This document shows positions 7,298-15,186 of a DNA stretch of 42,635 bases, piece after piece (position 1 is the stretch's first letter; every line of letters starts with the position of its first letter). Under the pieces are notes generated by a model that saw only the letters and a program-made list of their open reading frames with translations, was not told the DNA's origin and did no database searches. The stretch spans positions 1-42,635 of the forward strand of contig JAHZFC010000001.1 in assembly GCA_019421525.1 (NCBI GenBank), read 5' to 3'. This stretch comes from Clostridiales bacterium. GTDB taxonomy: Bacteria > Bacillota > Clostridia > Oscillospirales > Oscillospiraceae. Position numbers and translations under genes: made by a program.

Positions 7298-8265
7298 AAT
7301 TGTTCACTCCCCGCGCTGGCCTGTGTCATGACGCGCCGGCAGTTGAGGGTCAGCTTGCAGCTGTACTGGTCCCGCTGCCAGGTGTGTTGGTCCGCGTCGA
7401 TCCAGAAGAGCCCGGTCAGCCCCGTGTGCTCCTCCTCCACCATCACCGTCTCCCCGGTGATGAGGCGCACATCCCCCAGCACCTCCACGGTGACGTTTTG
7501 GCTAAAGCCGTTGTCCGCCAGCAGCGCCTCCGCCTCGGCGTAGGCGTCCCCGGTCTCGCTCTGCTGCAGGTGACGCTCCATGGTGCCGTAGAGCTCGATG
7601 GCCGCGTTGTCCGCCACCGTGGTGATCCGCTGGCCCTGCTGGTCGTAGATGCCCACCGAGTTGACCATGTCCACGATGGACTCGGTGGTGGTGGCGTACA
7701 TCAGGTTGGACCGGGGCCGCAGGTCGATGCTGCTCTCGCTCTGCTGCCGCACCGTCACCGACAGCCCGCCCGGCTTCATCCGGATGGAGTACCGCTCCCC
7801 GGTCTGCTCGGCTGCCAGGGAGTAGGCCGTCCGCACCAGCTGGTCCAGCCGCACCCCGGAAAACTTCCGGTCCAGCGTCACCCCGGTCTCCGCCAGCTCC
7901 ACCACCGGGACCCCCTTCTCGGCGCAGGCTGCTGTCACCATGCCCTCCGCCGTCTCCTGCCGAAACTTGCCGGTGTAGTCGTTATTTTTGAGGTAGATGC
8001 CCCCGTCGTAGCAGACGCAGTCCATGGAGATGCTCTCGCTGTCCAAAGTCCGCTTGACCACCCAGCCGTTGAAGAGGGTCTCCCCCTCCTCCTCCAGGGT
8101 GATCACGTTGCCCACCGCCGGCACCGGCCAGTTTTCCTCCTCCTCGTAGAGGATGGAAAAGCTGAGCTGCCGGCTGATACTGGCCTCGTCCCCGGACCAC
8201 TGGACGCGGATGATGAAATCGGTGACGTCCTGGGTGCTGTCCGCGTTGGTCAAATAGAGATTCAT
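7294..8265 (-). CDS. Baseplate hub protein, XkdQ-like (gpD family)
   Basis: This 323-aa protein starts with a beta-rich domain (DVTDFIIRVQWSGDEASISRQL) and has the hub motifs DYTGKFRQETAEGMV and ATTTESIVDMVNSV. It matches the XkdQ/gpD hub family that links tube, tape measure and spike. It lies between the LysM protein and the DUF2577 protein, as in PBSX. The protein ends in a 4-nt overlap with the next gene. Confidence 0.9.
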   Translation of the reverse strand: MNLYLTNADSTQDVTDFIIRVQWSGDEASISRQLSFSILYEEEENWPVPAVGNVITLEEEGETLFNGWVVKRTLDSESISMDCVCYDGGIYLKNNDYTGKFRQETAEGMVTAACAEKGVPVVELAETGVTLDRKFSGVRLDQLVRTAYSLAAEQTGERYSIRMKPGGLSVTVRQQSESSIDLRPRSNLMYATTTESIVDMVNSVGIYDQQGQRITTVADNAAIELYGTMERHLQQSETGDAYAEAEALLADNGFSQNVTVEVLGDVRLITGETVMVEEEHTGLTGLFWIDADQHTWQRDQYSCKLTLNCRRVMTQASAGSEQL

Positions 8266-8271
8266 GGGCCG

Positions 8272-8937
8272 TCACCTCCCGAAGAGCTGGTCCTCCGGCG
8301 GGATCTGGATCACGTCGCCGGGGTGGATCAGGTGGGGGTTGGCGATGGAGTTGTACTCCGCCAGGGCGTTGTAGTATTTGGCGCTGCCGTTGCCGTAGTA
8401 CCGCCGGCAGATGACGCTCAGCACGTCCCCGGCCACCACCGTATACTGCTGGGTGGTCTCGTCCGAGGTCTGGCCGCTGTTGCCCGTGCCGGCGTTGCCC
8501 GTCCAGGCGGTGTCGATGGTGGACACGGTCACCGCCTCCAGGTCCACCCACTCGGCCAGGGACAGGGTATAGTACACGTCCCCGCTGCCGTCCTGCTCCC
8601 GGTAGGTGATGCCCTCCACGATCACCTGGGCGTTGACCTCCGTGCCCCCGATGATGTACCGGACCACCTTTTTCTCCTCCATGAGGGCGGAGAACAGGTC
8701 CACATAGTAGTAGGGGTCGGCCACCGCTCCCGGCGCCAGCCAGGGGTATTCATGGGCCGGGAACAGCCCCTCTATCTGCCCCCGGTACCGCTTGGGCTTG
8801 CCCGGCCGGTACACGTCGCCCACCGCGGAGATGTTGATGGCCTCGATGTTGATGGCCTTCTCCCAGCTGGCCGTCTCCGGCGTGACGGGGAGGGTGACCG
8901 TGGAGCCGTCCACGATAAAATAGTGATATTTTTCCAT
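8272..8937 (-). CDS. LysM-containing tail protein (XkdP-like)
   Basis: This 221-aa protein has an N-terminal tail domain (residues ~1-140, with PETASWEKAINIEAINISAVGD) and a C-terminal LysM domain at about residues 165-215 (YTVVAGDVLSVICRRYYGNG, then NSIANPHLIHPGDVIQIP). LysM binds peptidoglycan. Proteins of this build sit directly after the tape measure gene in XkdP-type tails and may help the tube reach through the wall. Confidence 0.92.
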   Translation of the reverse strand: MEKYHYFIVDGSTVTLPVTPETASWEKAINIEAINISAVGDVYRPGKPKRYRGQIEGLFPAHEYPWLAPGAVADPYYYVDLFSALMEEKKVVRYIIGGTEVNAQVIVEGITYREQDGSGDVYYTLSLAEWVDLEAVTVSTIDTAWTGNAGTGNSGQTSDETTQQYTVVAGDVLSVICRRYYGNGSAKYYNALAEYNSIANPHLIHPGDVIQIPPEDQLFGR

Positions 8938-8941
8938 GGGC

Positions 8942-11080
8942 TCACCCCGCCATCCGGGCCAGGCGCAGCTTCTCCACGATGGCGTCCGCGATGGCGTCCA
9001 CGTCGCTGTCGCTGCGCACGCTCCACTGCCCTGTGATCTGGACCGTGATGGGCGCCGTGCTCCCGCCCCGGTCCTGGGCCCTGGCCTCGCCCGCCGTCAA
9101 CACCCGTTCCCCCTCATGCAGCAGGGCCGGGAAATCGTCGTAGGGCACCCGGTTCAGCCCGACGGCATAGCCGGACGCGCCTGAGATCTGCGCGGCGTAG
9201 TCTGCCAGCGCGTCAACATCTCGGTTGGCCACCGCCTGCTGGTAGCTCTCGGAGCCGATGATATCATCCACCGTTTTGGAGCTGCCGGGGTCGATTCGAA
9301 TCCCCCCGAGCCCCATCCCCTTGGACCGCTCCTGGCTCTGGTAATAGGCGGACAGCGCCCCGGTCAGGTTGTTGGTGGCGGTGATGGAGTCCCGGATGGC
9401 CGCGATCTGGTCCAGCTCTGTCTGCTGGAGGGTGAGCACCGCGTCTGAGTTGTCATAGGCGATGGTACCCAGGGCCTGGGCCTGCTCATAGAGCGACTCC
9501 ATCTGCACCCCGGCCTCCTGGCTGCCGGCCTCGTAGGCCTCCATTGCCGCCTGGTACTGCTCCCGGAGGCTGGCCAGCTCGGCCAGCTCCTCCTCGCTCC
9601 AGATGCCGCTGCCGCTGACGTCCTCCCCCATCAGCACGGCGCTCAGCGCCTCCCGCTGATACTGCTCGCTGAGGTTTTCCAGATATGCCTGGTTTTGCCC
9701 GGCAATGGCGCTGATATAGCTCACCGCCTCGCCCAGCGCCCCGCCATAGGCGTCCGTCTCCGCCTGGAGGCCCTCCTTCCGGGCCTCGTTATACCCCTCT
9801 CCGCCGGCGGCCTGGATGGAGGTCTTGATATCCTCCAGGTTGTCCACCATGGCGTCGTAGGTGGTCATCAGGTCCTCGCTGAGCCCGCCATACTGCTGGT
9901 CGATGTAGTCCAGGATGGCCTGGGCCGCCGTCTCGCCGGAGATGTCCCCGTCGGACACCATCTCGGCGATCTGGCTGCGGTCTGCCCCGGTGGCGCTGGC
10001 CAGGGCGGAGTACACATCCACGCCCCGCTCCGAGAAGTAATTGAGATACTCCTGGGTGGCCTTTCCGGTGGTGCGCATCCGGCTCAGGCCGGAGATCATC
10101 ACCTCCACGTCGCTGGAGCTCAGGGCCAGGGCCGCCGTGGCGTCGGAGAGGGACTGGAGGACCCCGAACACCTCTTCGGGGTCGTAGCTGTTGAGCAGCA
10201 GCTGGGAGTACCCCGTGATCTCGTCGTATCCGTAGTTGGTCCGGGCCGCCATGTCCTCCACCCGTCCCAGGTACTCGTCCGCCGCCGCGTCGCTGCCAAA
10301 CCGCTGGGCAAACGCCCGCTGGGTCTGTTCCCGGCTGCCGGCTGTGGTGGAGCCGGACTCGATCATGGACGCCGTCTGCTCGTTCACCGCGTCGAAGAGC
10401 GCCCCGTAATACTCCTTAAAGGCGTCATCCTGCTCCTCATAGGTCTGAGTCAGCCCCTGGATGGCCCCCACCAGGCCGCCCAGGGCCGCCCCCACGGCGG
10501 TGCCCACCCCCGGACCGCCCAGCATGGTGCCGATGGCGGCCCCCTGCCCCGCCATACCCAATGCGCTGCCAAACACGTTGCCCGCCCCGCTGCCCAGGGC
10601 GGAGCCCGCCAGGGTGGTGGCCCAGTCCCCCGCCACGTCCCCCAGGGTGGACCACACCCCCGCCTGCCCCAGGGCGGACATCATGGAGGTATTGTCCGTG
10701 GCCCCCTTCCGCACGGTCGCAAGATTATCTTTTAATATCTGGTCATTCTCCCGCAGAGCCTTGTTGGTGGCGGTGACTTCCGCTCTCGTTTTTGTCCAGT
10801 ACTCCAAGGCTTCTTCATAGGCGTTTTTGCTGGTCTCATCGCCCAGTTCCTCATAGGCCTTCTTTGTCTTTTTTACCTCAGCCTCTGCCGAGGACATTTC
10901 CTTCTTCAGCTCTGTCAGCCGCTGCTTCAATCCAGACTGAGCCGTCTCATAGGCCTGATAGCTTTCGCTCAGCTGCTGGGTCTCCTTGTCCAGCGCCTTG
11001 GTCTTATCCGTGATGGCGGACAGGGTGGGGCTCATGCCATCCCTGGCCGAAAAATAGATATTAAGCCCGCCGTTTGGCAC
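8942..11080 (-). CDS. Tail tape measure protein
   Basis: This 712-aa protein has a long coiled coil (about residues 15-100), then a Gly/Ala-rich hydrophobic region (GTMLGGPGVGTAVGAALGG, near residue 190) that may enter the membrane during DNA injection, and more helical regions. It starts at the GTG at 11080, which follows a GGGGGAGG and lies inside the end of the frameshifted chaperone frame. Its length sets the tail length. At about 1.5 A per residue, 712 residues predict a tail near 105 nm. Confidence 0.92.
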   Translation of the reverse strand: MPNGGLNIYFSARDGMSPTLSAITDKTKALDKETQQLSESYQAYETAQSGLKQRLTELKKEMSSAEAEVKKTKKAYEELGDETSKNAYEEALEYWTKTRAEVTATNKALRENDQILKDNLATVRKGATDNTSMMSALGQAGVWSTLGDVAGDWATTLAGSALGSGAGNVFGSALGMAGQGAAIGTMLGGPGVGTAVGAALGGLVGAIQGLTQTYEEQDDAFKEYYGALFDAVNEQTASMIESGSTTAGSREQTQRAFAQRFGSDAAADEYLGRVEDMAARTNYGYDEITGYSQLLLNSYDPEEVFGVLQSLSDATAALALSSSDVEVMISGLSRMRTTGKATQEYLNYFSERGVDVYSALASATGADRSQIAEMVSDGDISGETAAQAILDYIDQQYGGLSEDLMTTYDAMVDNLEDIKTSIQAAGGEGYNEARKEGLQAETDAYGGALGEAVSYISAIAGQNQAYLENLSEQYQREALSAVLMGEDVSGSGIWSEEELAELASLREQYQAAMEAYEAGSQEAGVQMESLYEQAQALGTIAYDNSDAVLTLQQTELDQIAAIRDSITATNNLTGALSAYYQSQERSKGMGLGGIRIDPGSSKTVDDIIGSESYQQAVANRDVDALADYAAQISGASGYAVGLNRVPYDDFPALLHEGERVLTAGEARAQDRGGSTAPITVQITGQWSVRSDSDVDAIADAIVEKLRLARMAG

Positions 11081-11279
11081 GCCGCATCCTCCCCCTTCCC
11101 TGCCTTGTAGCCCGTGCCTGCTCAGCTGCCTCCTCCCCCTCCAGGGAGGCCATGGCATACACCAGGTCCCGGTAGCCCTGGGGTTGCTCGTACACCTCCC
11201 AGGGCATCACGTTTTTGTGCCGAAACAGCCACCACAGGAGGTCCAGGTCCGGGTCCCTGGCCTCCCTTATCCGTTTTTT
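11061..11279 (-). CDS. Frameshift extension of the tail assembly chaperone (T part)
   Basis: This 73-codon frame lies -1 relative to the chaperone gene upstream and has no start codon or binding site of its own near its beginning. Translation should enter it by slippage on A AAA AAC, giving ..ELKKRIREARDP. The fused protein would be 206 aa (620 nt plus one re-read base divides by three). The encoded part has an aromatic helix (LLWWLFRHKNVMPWEVY) and a basic tail. Like lambda gpGT, the fusion should carry the tape measure protein during tail assembly. Confidence 0.88.
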   Translation of the reverse strand, partial: KKRIREARDPDLDLLWWLFRHKNVMPWEVYEQPQGYRDLVYAMASLEGEEAAEQARATRQGRGRMRRAKRRA

Positions 11280-11680
11280 AGCTCTTTGATGGTGTTCTGG
11301 CGGTAGCCGGTCAGCCGCTCCACCGCCCGGCTCAGGTCCTCGATCTCCCCGGGCAGCAGCATGGCCTGGATCACGTCCAGGGGCGTTGCCGCCTTGAATT
11401 TGGCCATCAGGCCAGGGTCCTTGAAACTGGGATCTACGCACCCCTCCAGCAGGATGTGGCACTCCAGGTCCTCGGTGAGCCGCTGGAGCTCATGGACCCG
11501 GCCGTAGGGCAGTCCCTGGAGGACGAATACCGCCGGCTCCCCCAGCTCCCGGCTCAGCCGCTTGACCTCGTACTTCTTTCGGGGCCGCTCCCGCCGCACG
11601 TCGGGCAGCACCCCCTCCAGCAGCAGCGAGAGGACGCTGGTCTCCTGCTTCGGTTCTGTTTTCTTGATCCCGTTTTCCAT
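11267..11680 (-). CDS. Tail assembly chaperone (XkdN-like, G part)
   Basis: This 137-aa protein resembles XkdN-type chaperones: LEGVLPDVRRERPRKKYEVKR, then a GEPAVFVLQGLPYGRVHEL region and a C-terminal helix. I chose the ATG at 11680 because AGGGAG lies ahead of it. It ends with ..ELKNG and a TAA just after the slippery heptamer, so most ribosomes should make the short form. The position directly before the tape measure gene is diagnostic. Confidence 0.88.
   Translation of the reverse strand: MENGIKKTEPKQETSVLSLLLEGVLPDVRRERPRKKYEVKRLSRELGEPAVFVLQGLPYGRVHELQRLTEDLECHILLEGCVDPSFKDPGLMAKFKAATPLDVIQAMLLPGEIEDLSRAVERLTGYRQNTIKELKNG
11273..11279 (-). promoter_or_regulatory. Programmed -1 frameshift site A AAA AAC
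   Basis: Reading CTA AAA AAC GGA TAA, the heptamer A AAA AAC lies in the correct phase (X XXY YYZ). It is two codons before the 0-frame stop and opens into a -1 frame that runs to the tape measure start. A binding-site-like GGGAGG follows 8 nt downstream; I saw no obvious strong pseudoknot. Confidence 0.88.
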
Positions 11681-11702
11681 GTTTTCTCCCTTTCCGGGCG
11701 GC

Positions 11703-11739
11703 AAAAAAAGCCGGCCCTGTCAAACTTGACAAGACCGGC
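11703..11739 (-). terminator. Terminator of the toxin mRNA
   Basis: On the minus strand GCCGG..C..GTCAA pairs with TTGAC..G.CCGGC around a short loop and is followed by seven T. It ends the toxin transcript 23 nt before the tail chaperone start codon, so late transcription must read through it or start anew. On the + strand the same DNA carries the -35 box of the antisense promoter. Confidence 0.8.
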
Positions 11740-11754
11740 CCCTGCCGCTATAAT
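11726..11754 (+). promoter_or_regulatory. Consensus promoter of the antisense (antitoxin) RNA
   Basis: TTGACA at 11726-11731, a 17-bp spacer and TATAAT at 11749-11754 are a perfect sigma-A promoter pointing against the late operon. Transcription should start near 11761, antisense to the 3' part of the toxin mRNA. Confidence 0.88.
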
Positions 11755-11760
11755 GGAGAC

Positions 11761-11850
11761 GTAAAAGGGCGCTGTTACGACGGTCAGCCCTCACACTAAA
11801 TCAACTTACGTTGACCGCTTGGGGACCAGCCGAGCGGTCAACACGCTTTT
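11761..11850 (+). ncRNA. Candidate type I antitoxin RNA
   Basis: The RNA should run from about 11761 to the hairpin at 11811-11841 (GTTGACCGCT and AGCGGTCAAC arms) followed by ACGCTTTT, about 90 nt. It is fully complementary to the 3' end of the toxin mRNA, including the last bases of the toxin reading frame. This 3'-overlapping, convergent layout is that of txpA/RatA and bsrG/SR4 in Bacillus. The exact ends are inferred. Confidence 0.75.
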
Positions 11851-11933
11851 GGGGATATGTATATCATGGCCCATAGGACCACGATGAGACATACCGCGAA
11901 GCGAAGGGCTCTCGCCCATCGTCCGTTTCCCAT
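11838..11933 (-). CDS. Type I toxin-like small membrane peptide (31 aa)
   Basis: The ATG at 11933 sits 8 nt after a strong GGGAGG. It encodes a basic head (GNGRWARALR) followed by one hydrophobic helix of about 16 residues (FAVCLIVVLWAMIYIS) and a short tail PKAC. This is the form of TxpA/BsrG/Fst-type toxins that damage the membrane. An ATG at 11939 gives 33 aa but lies too close to the binding site. Another frame over the same DNA (from 11974) lacks hydrophobic character. The gene lies between tail tube and tail chaperone and probably acts in lysogen maintenance; that role is inference. Confidence 0.75.
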   Translation of the reverse strand: MGNGRWARALRFAVCLIVVLWAMIYISPKAC

Positions 11934-11960
11934 CGGCATCACCTCCCTTCTCAGGGAAGT

Positions 11961-11987
11961 GGCTGACCGCCATATGTAACAGCGCCC
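11961..11987 (-). promoter_or_regulatory. 5' arms of long-range pairing in the toxin mRNA
   Basis: In the toxin mRNA, GGGCGCTGTTAC (11987-11976) and GGTCAGCC (11968-11961) near the 5' end are exact complements of GTAACAGCGCCC (11778-11767) and GGCTGACC (11789-11782) near the 3' end. Full-length mRNA should therefore fold end to end, which in known type I systems hides the ribosome binding site until processing. Confidence 0.75.
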
Positions 11988-12008
11988 TGCCCCTCTCGGG
12001 GCACGTCC

Positions 12009-12037
12009 ATCCTAACATAAGCGCCGCGCCTTGTCAA
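12009..12037 (-). promoter_or_regulatory. Promoter of the toxin mRNA
   Basis: On the minus strand TTGACA (12037-12032), 17 bp, and TAGGAT (12014-12009). The transcript would start near 12002 with a GC hairpin (GCCCC..GGGGC), followed at once by the long-range pairing arm. Confidence 0.75.
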
Positions 12038-12042
12038 TTTCT

Positions 12043-12068
12043 GCCGCCCCCTAGTGGGGCGGCTTTTT
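12043..12068 (+). terminator. Rho-independent terminator facing right
   Basis: GCCGCCCC, a short loop, GGGGCGGC and TTTTT on the + strand. It lies just after the stop of the tail tube gene and would stop antisense transcription from the antitoxin promoter before it enters the structural genes. It is close in sequence to the terminator at 1682-1706. Confidence 0.75.
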
Positions 12069-12074
12069 CCGTCC

Positions 12075-12503
12075 TCAGGTCTCCAGCACTGTGTAATCGT
12101 CCGCCGTGAAGGGGGCCTCGATCTGGCCGATCCGGGCCGCCTCCCAGTCCGCCAGGGTCAGGTCGTCAAAGCTCACCCCGGTCACCTGGACCCGCTGGAC
12201 GCTGTCCGCGTCCGGGTCGTCCAGTTTGCTGACGATCACAAACCGGGTATCCTTGCCTGCCTTCAGGTCGGCGGCCTGGGTATCGATCATCCGGCTGGTG
12301 GCGTTGTAGAGCTTCACCGTGCCGGTGATGTTGGCGCTCATCAGCTTGTGGCCCTCCATAAAGGCCCCACACCGTGGGATCGCCTCTTTGGTCTTGTTGA
12401 CCTTGATCTGTAAGCCGTAGCACTCGCTGGCCAGCTCTCCGTTGAGCCAGCAGGTGCCGTGGGAACCGGAGCGGACCCGCTCCGGGCTCAACACATCCGC
12501 CAT
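12075..12503 (-). CDS. Tail tube protein (XkdM-like, DUF2001)
   Basis: This 142-aa protein matches XkdM-type tube proteins: GSHGTCWLNGELASECYGLQIKVNKTKE near the N-terminus and VTGVSFDDLTLADWEA near the C-terminus. It polymerises into the inner tube of the contractile tail. It follows the sheath gene by 15 nt, the normal sheath-tube order. Confidence 0.92.
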   Translation of the reverse strand: MADVLSPERVRSGSHGTCWLNGELASECYGLQIKVNKTKEAIPRCGAFMEGHKLMSANITGTVKLYNATSRMIDTQAADLKAGKDTRFVIVSKLDDPDADSVQRVQVTGVSFDDLTLADWEAARIGQIEAPFTADDYTVLET

Positions 12504-12518
12504 GGTCTATCCCTCCCA

Positions 12519-13616
12519 TCAGTGATTCAGCAGCGCCAGGGAGATGCTGAAATCCTCCATGGCGTCCACGATCCGCCCGCTCAGGGCGATGAATACATAG
12601 CTGCCCGTGTCGTGCTTGCGGATCTCCTCGTCGCTCAGGTCGGTCACATCCACGCCCTGCTCCTTCAGCCAGGCCCGGGTGGCCTCCAGGTCGATCTCCG
12701 CCGTGCCGGTGCCCGTCTCCAGCAGATCGGGCTCCAGGCTGGTGAGGTAGTCCTGGAGGGCCGCCACCAACAGGCACTTGTTGTCGTAGGTGTTGGCGCA
12801 CTGGCCCCGATACTCGTCGTCAGCGGTAGTCACGGCGTAGTAGTGGATCAGGTCGATGACCTCGACGGCTTTGATCTTCCGCAGGATAGTGGTCAGGTTG
12901 CCGCTGGGGGCGTAGGAGTTGACAGCTCTGGCCACCCGCACCTTCCGCCCGTCGTGATAGAGGGCCAGCTGGCCGGCGTCGATGGCGTCGTCCAGGTCGT
13001 CATCGTCCATCTCGGTGATGGACGCCACCTCGTCCAGGGCCGCGCCGGTGGCGCTGCCCTCCCCCGGGGTGCCCGCCAGCAGCCCGGCGATCCGGGAGCA
13101 GTATTCCGCCGTGGTGCAAGTGTCCGCCGGCAGGGTCACCCCGCCGAAGGTGCCGGCGGAGGCGGCGATGTTGGTGGCCACGAAGTTGATGACGCCCACG
13201 TCGTTGGCCGCGTAGCTGGGCACCACCGCTTTCCCGATGTAGTTCTTCTTCCGGCGGGCGATGACCCCGTCCGCCAAGGCCTTGGCGTCTGTGCTGTCGC
13301 TGTCCGGGAAGCCCGCCACGTAGTCATAGGTCCGGGGGGTCAGCTGCCCCAGGGCGTCCTCGACGGTGCCCTCGGCCCCCACCACGGACAGGTAGAGCTT
13401 CTGGGGCCGGTTGGTGCTGCCCACCAGGGCCCGCTTGACATAAGCCGCGTTGTCCGCCCCCAGCTCCGCGGGGATGTCCGCCTCGTGGGATACGGTGTAC
13501 ACCCCGGCGGTCACTCCGGTGTCCTGGAGCAGCAGGGCCACGATGCCCTGCTTGGCCCGGGCGACCACCGTCTGGGCGGCCACCGAGTAGCTAAAATAGA
13601 GTTCCGGAAGTCCCAT
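12519..13616 (-). CDS. Tail sheath protein (XkdK-like)
   Basis: This 365-aa protein starts MGLPELYFSYSVAAQTVVAR and shows the sheath features AVNSYAPSGNLTTILRKIKAVEVID and a C-terminal FIALSGRIVDAMEDFSISLALLN strand that exchanges between subunits. It contracts to drive the tube through the envelope, and it shows that the phage is a myovirus. The ATG at 13616 follows a GGAG; the longer frame has no better site. Confidence 0.94.
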   Translation of the reverse strand: MGLPELYFSYSVAAQTVVARAKQGIVALLLQDTGVTAGVYTVSHEADIPAELGADNAAYVKRALVGSTNRPQKLYLSVVGAEGTVEDALGQLTPRTYDYVAGFPDSDSTDAKALADGVIARRKKNYIGKAVVPSYAANDVGVINFVATNIAASAGTFGGVTLPADTCTTAEYCSRIAGLLAGTPGEGSATGAALDEVASITEMDDDDLDDAIDAGQLALYHDGRKVRVARAVNSYAPSGNLTTILRKIKAVEVIDLIHYYAVTTADDEYRGQCANTYDNKCLLVAALQDYLTSLEPDLLETGTGTAEIDLEATRAWLKEQGVDVTDLSDEEIRKHDTGSYVFIALSGRIVDAMEDFSISLALLNH

Positions 13617-13623
13617 CGTTACA

Positions 13624-14109
13624 TCACTCCTTTGCTGTCGTGTTGAAATCAAAATGCTCCATCATGGGGGCGGTCTCCGCCTCCAGGAAGTCGGCCCGGC
13701 TCAGGGTCAGGGAGAAGGTGACCGTCACCGTGTCGTAGTCATACCCCCCGGCCAGCTTCAGCGCCGTCACCTTGGGGGCCCGGCCTTTGCCCTTGGGGTT
13801 TGCCGGGTCCTTGACCCGGATGTAGCCGGGCATGAAAAGTCCGGTGAGCACCATCTGCCGGCGGTGGAGCTCCGCCAGGTGGCTGTGGTGGCGCGCGTCT
13901 ACCGGCACAAAGGTGGTCAGGGTGTAGACCGGCCGCAGCTCCACCACTCCGGTGCCGAAATTGGCATCCCCCTCACACTGGTCCAGCACGATCAGCGTGC
14001 TGGGCCGCTCAAAGCCCTGGGGCGCCAGGTCGCGATAGATCGCCTCGCCGGGGAATTTCTCCCCCACCAGCGCCTCCAGTTCGTCCATGATGTCGTTAGG
14101 CGTTACCAT
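13624..14109 (-). CDS. Tail terminator-like protein (DUF6838 type)
   Basis: This 161-aa protein lies directly before the sheath gene and has the two-part alpha/beta pattern of tail terminator proteins in PBSX-like phages (PGEAIYRDLAPQGFERPSTLIVL, then VTVTFSLTLSRADF). These proteins cap the tail tube before the head joins. The call rests mainly on position and general pattern. Confidence 0.7.
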   Translation of the reverse strand: MVTPNDIMDELEALVGEKFPGEAIYRDLAPQGFERPSTLIVLDQCEGDANFGTGVVELRPVYTLTTFVPVDARHHSHLAELHRRQMVLTGLFMPGYIRVKDPANPKGKGRAPKVTALKLAGGYDYDTVTVTFSLTLSRADFLEAETAPMMEHFDFNTTAKE

Positions 14110-14112
14110 GGT

Positions 14113-14607
14113 TTATCCCTCCAAGTGCTTGATCAGGTCGTTCACGATCTGATTGCAGGTCTCTTTGGCGATGGCCTCCACGCTCTTCTGCGCCTTTTCG
14201 TAAAAATACTTTCCCTGCACCCGGCCGGAGGCGTACTTTTCCGTCTTTCCCGCCTTGGACGTTTTCCGGCCCCCCTGGCCTGGGAACCGATGGCCTGAGT
14301 TGATAGCGTTGGTGACATAGCCCACAGCGTAGGTATGTCCTCCCGGTGTTGGCTCAGTGAAGGTGTCCTTCTTAGGCCGCACGGCGGCGTATCCGCCCTT
14401 GCTGCCCACGAACTGGTCCTGCCAGCTGCGCACCTTTCCCCGGCTGTCCCCGATGGTGGACACGATTCGCTCGTCCAGCGCCTGCCTGAGTTCGGGCGCT
14501 GCCGCCTCGAAGGCCTCCCGGCGGACCTGTTGAAACACCTCTGGGGCCTGCTCCAGCTTTTGGAGCAGCTCATCCAGCTCGCTGGTGTCCAGAGAGATGT
14601 CCTGCAT
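14113..14607 (-). CDS. HK97 gp10-like neck protein
   Basis: This 164-aa protein fits the gp10/XkdI family. A helical N-terminus (DELLQKLEQAPEVFQQVRREAF) is followed by Gly- and Lys-rich loops around GYVTNAINSGHRFPGQGG and a C-terminal helix (EKAQKSVEAIAKETCNQIVNDL). It works in joining head and tail. It shares 1 nt with the gene upstream and lies 3 nt from the next. Confidence 0.85.
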   Translation of the reverse strand: MQDISLDTSELDELLQKLEQAPEVFQQVRREAFEAAAPELRQALDERIVSTIGDSRGKVRSWQDQFVGSKGGYAAVRPKKDTFTEPTPGGHTYAVGYVTNAINSGHRFPGQGGRKTSKAGKTEKYASGRVQGKYFYEKAQKSVEAIAKETCNQIVNDLIKHLEG

Positions 14608-15164
14608 TACAGGTCCACCGTCCTCTCAATCTCATACTCGTTGTGCCAAAGGTCCAGGATGTGGGCCACTTTGATGTGCCAGTCCGTCCCGTCCACCTCC
14701 ACCAGCTGCCCGGGCTTGAGCTCGATGGCCTTGGGCGTCACCAGCACATGGCGCAGCACGTTGACGGCGTAGGGCTCCAGCTGGTCGTGGCCCAGGTATT
14801 TTTCCGTCACGCTGGCCGGGAATTGGACGCTCCCGTCCTCGTTCTCACAGGCCGAAATGGTCACCAGGGCGGCGCTCACCTCCATGTGGTTGCGGCCCAG
14901 GGGCTCGATCGCGGTGATAAAGCAGTGCCGTCCCCGCCACTCCAGGGCATTTCCCAGGCTCAGCGCCTGCCGCCGCATGGTCAGATTCACCCCGGTGGCG
15001 CCGATGCCGTGGACGGACCACACGTTGTGCCGGGTAGACAGTTCCACCCTGGCCCAGGTCGTCCGGGCCTGCTGCCAGGCCCAGACGCCTGTGGAGGTCT
15101 CCGCCAGCTCCAGCACCTTGACACGCTCATCCAGCTTTCCGGCATCCACATGTTCTGCTGCCAT
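14607..15164 (-). CDS. Head closure / head-tail adaptor protein
   Basis: This 185-aa protein starts with a typical head-closure core (KLDERVKVLELAETSTGVWAWQQ..TTWARVEL, then MRRQALSLGNALEWRGRHCFITAIEPLGRNHMEV). A C-terminal beta domain (KPGQLVEVDGTDWHIKV) extends it beyond the ~110 aa common for SPP1 gp16-like proteins. It should close the portal channel after packaging. Confidence 0.78.
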   Translation of the reverse strand: MAAEHVDAGKLDERVKVLELAETSTGVWAWQQARTTWARVELSTRHNVWSVHGIGATGVNLTMRRQALSLGNALEWRGRHCFITAIEPLGRNHMEVSAALVTISACENEDGSVQFPASVTEKYLGHDQLEPYAVNVLRHVLVTPKAIELKPGQLVEVDGTDWHIKVAHILDLWHNEYEIERTVDL

Positions 15165-15186
15165 CCTTGGGTCCTCCTTCTCTCGT

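Noticed and set aside
7300..9036. Long open frame (578 codons) on the + strand opposite the XkdQ- and LysM-like genes
   Set aside because: It mirrors the codon bias of the minus-strand genes, is rich in His, Arg, Gly and Pro, has no motif and lies fully over two clear tail genes.
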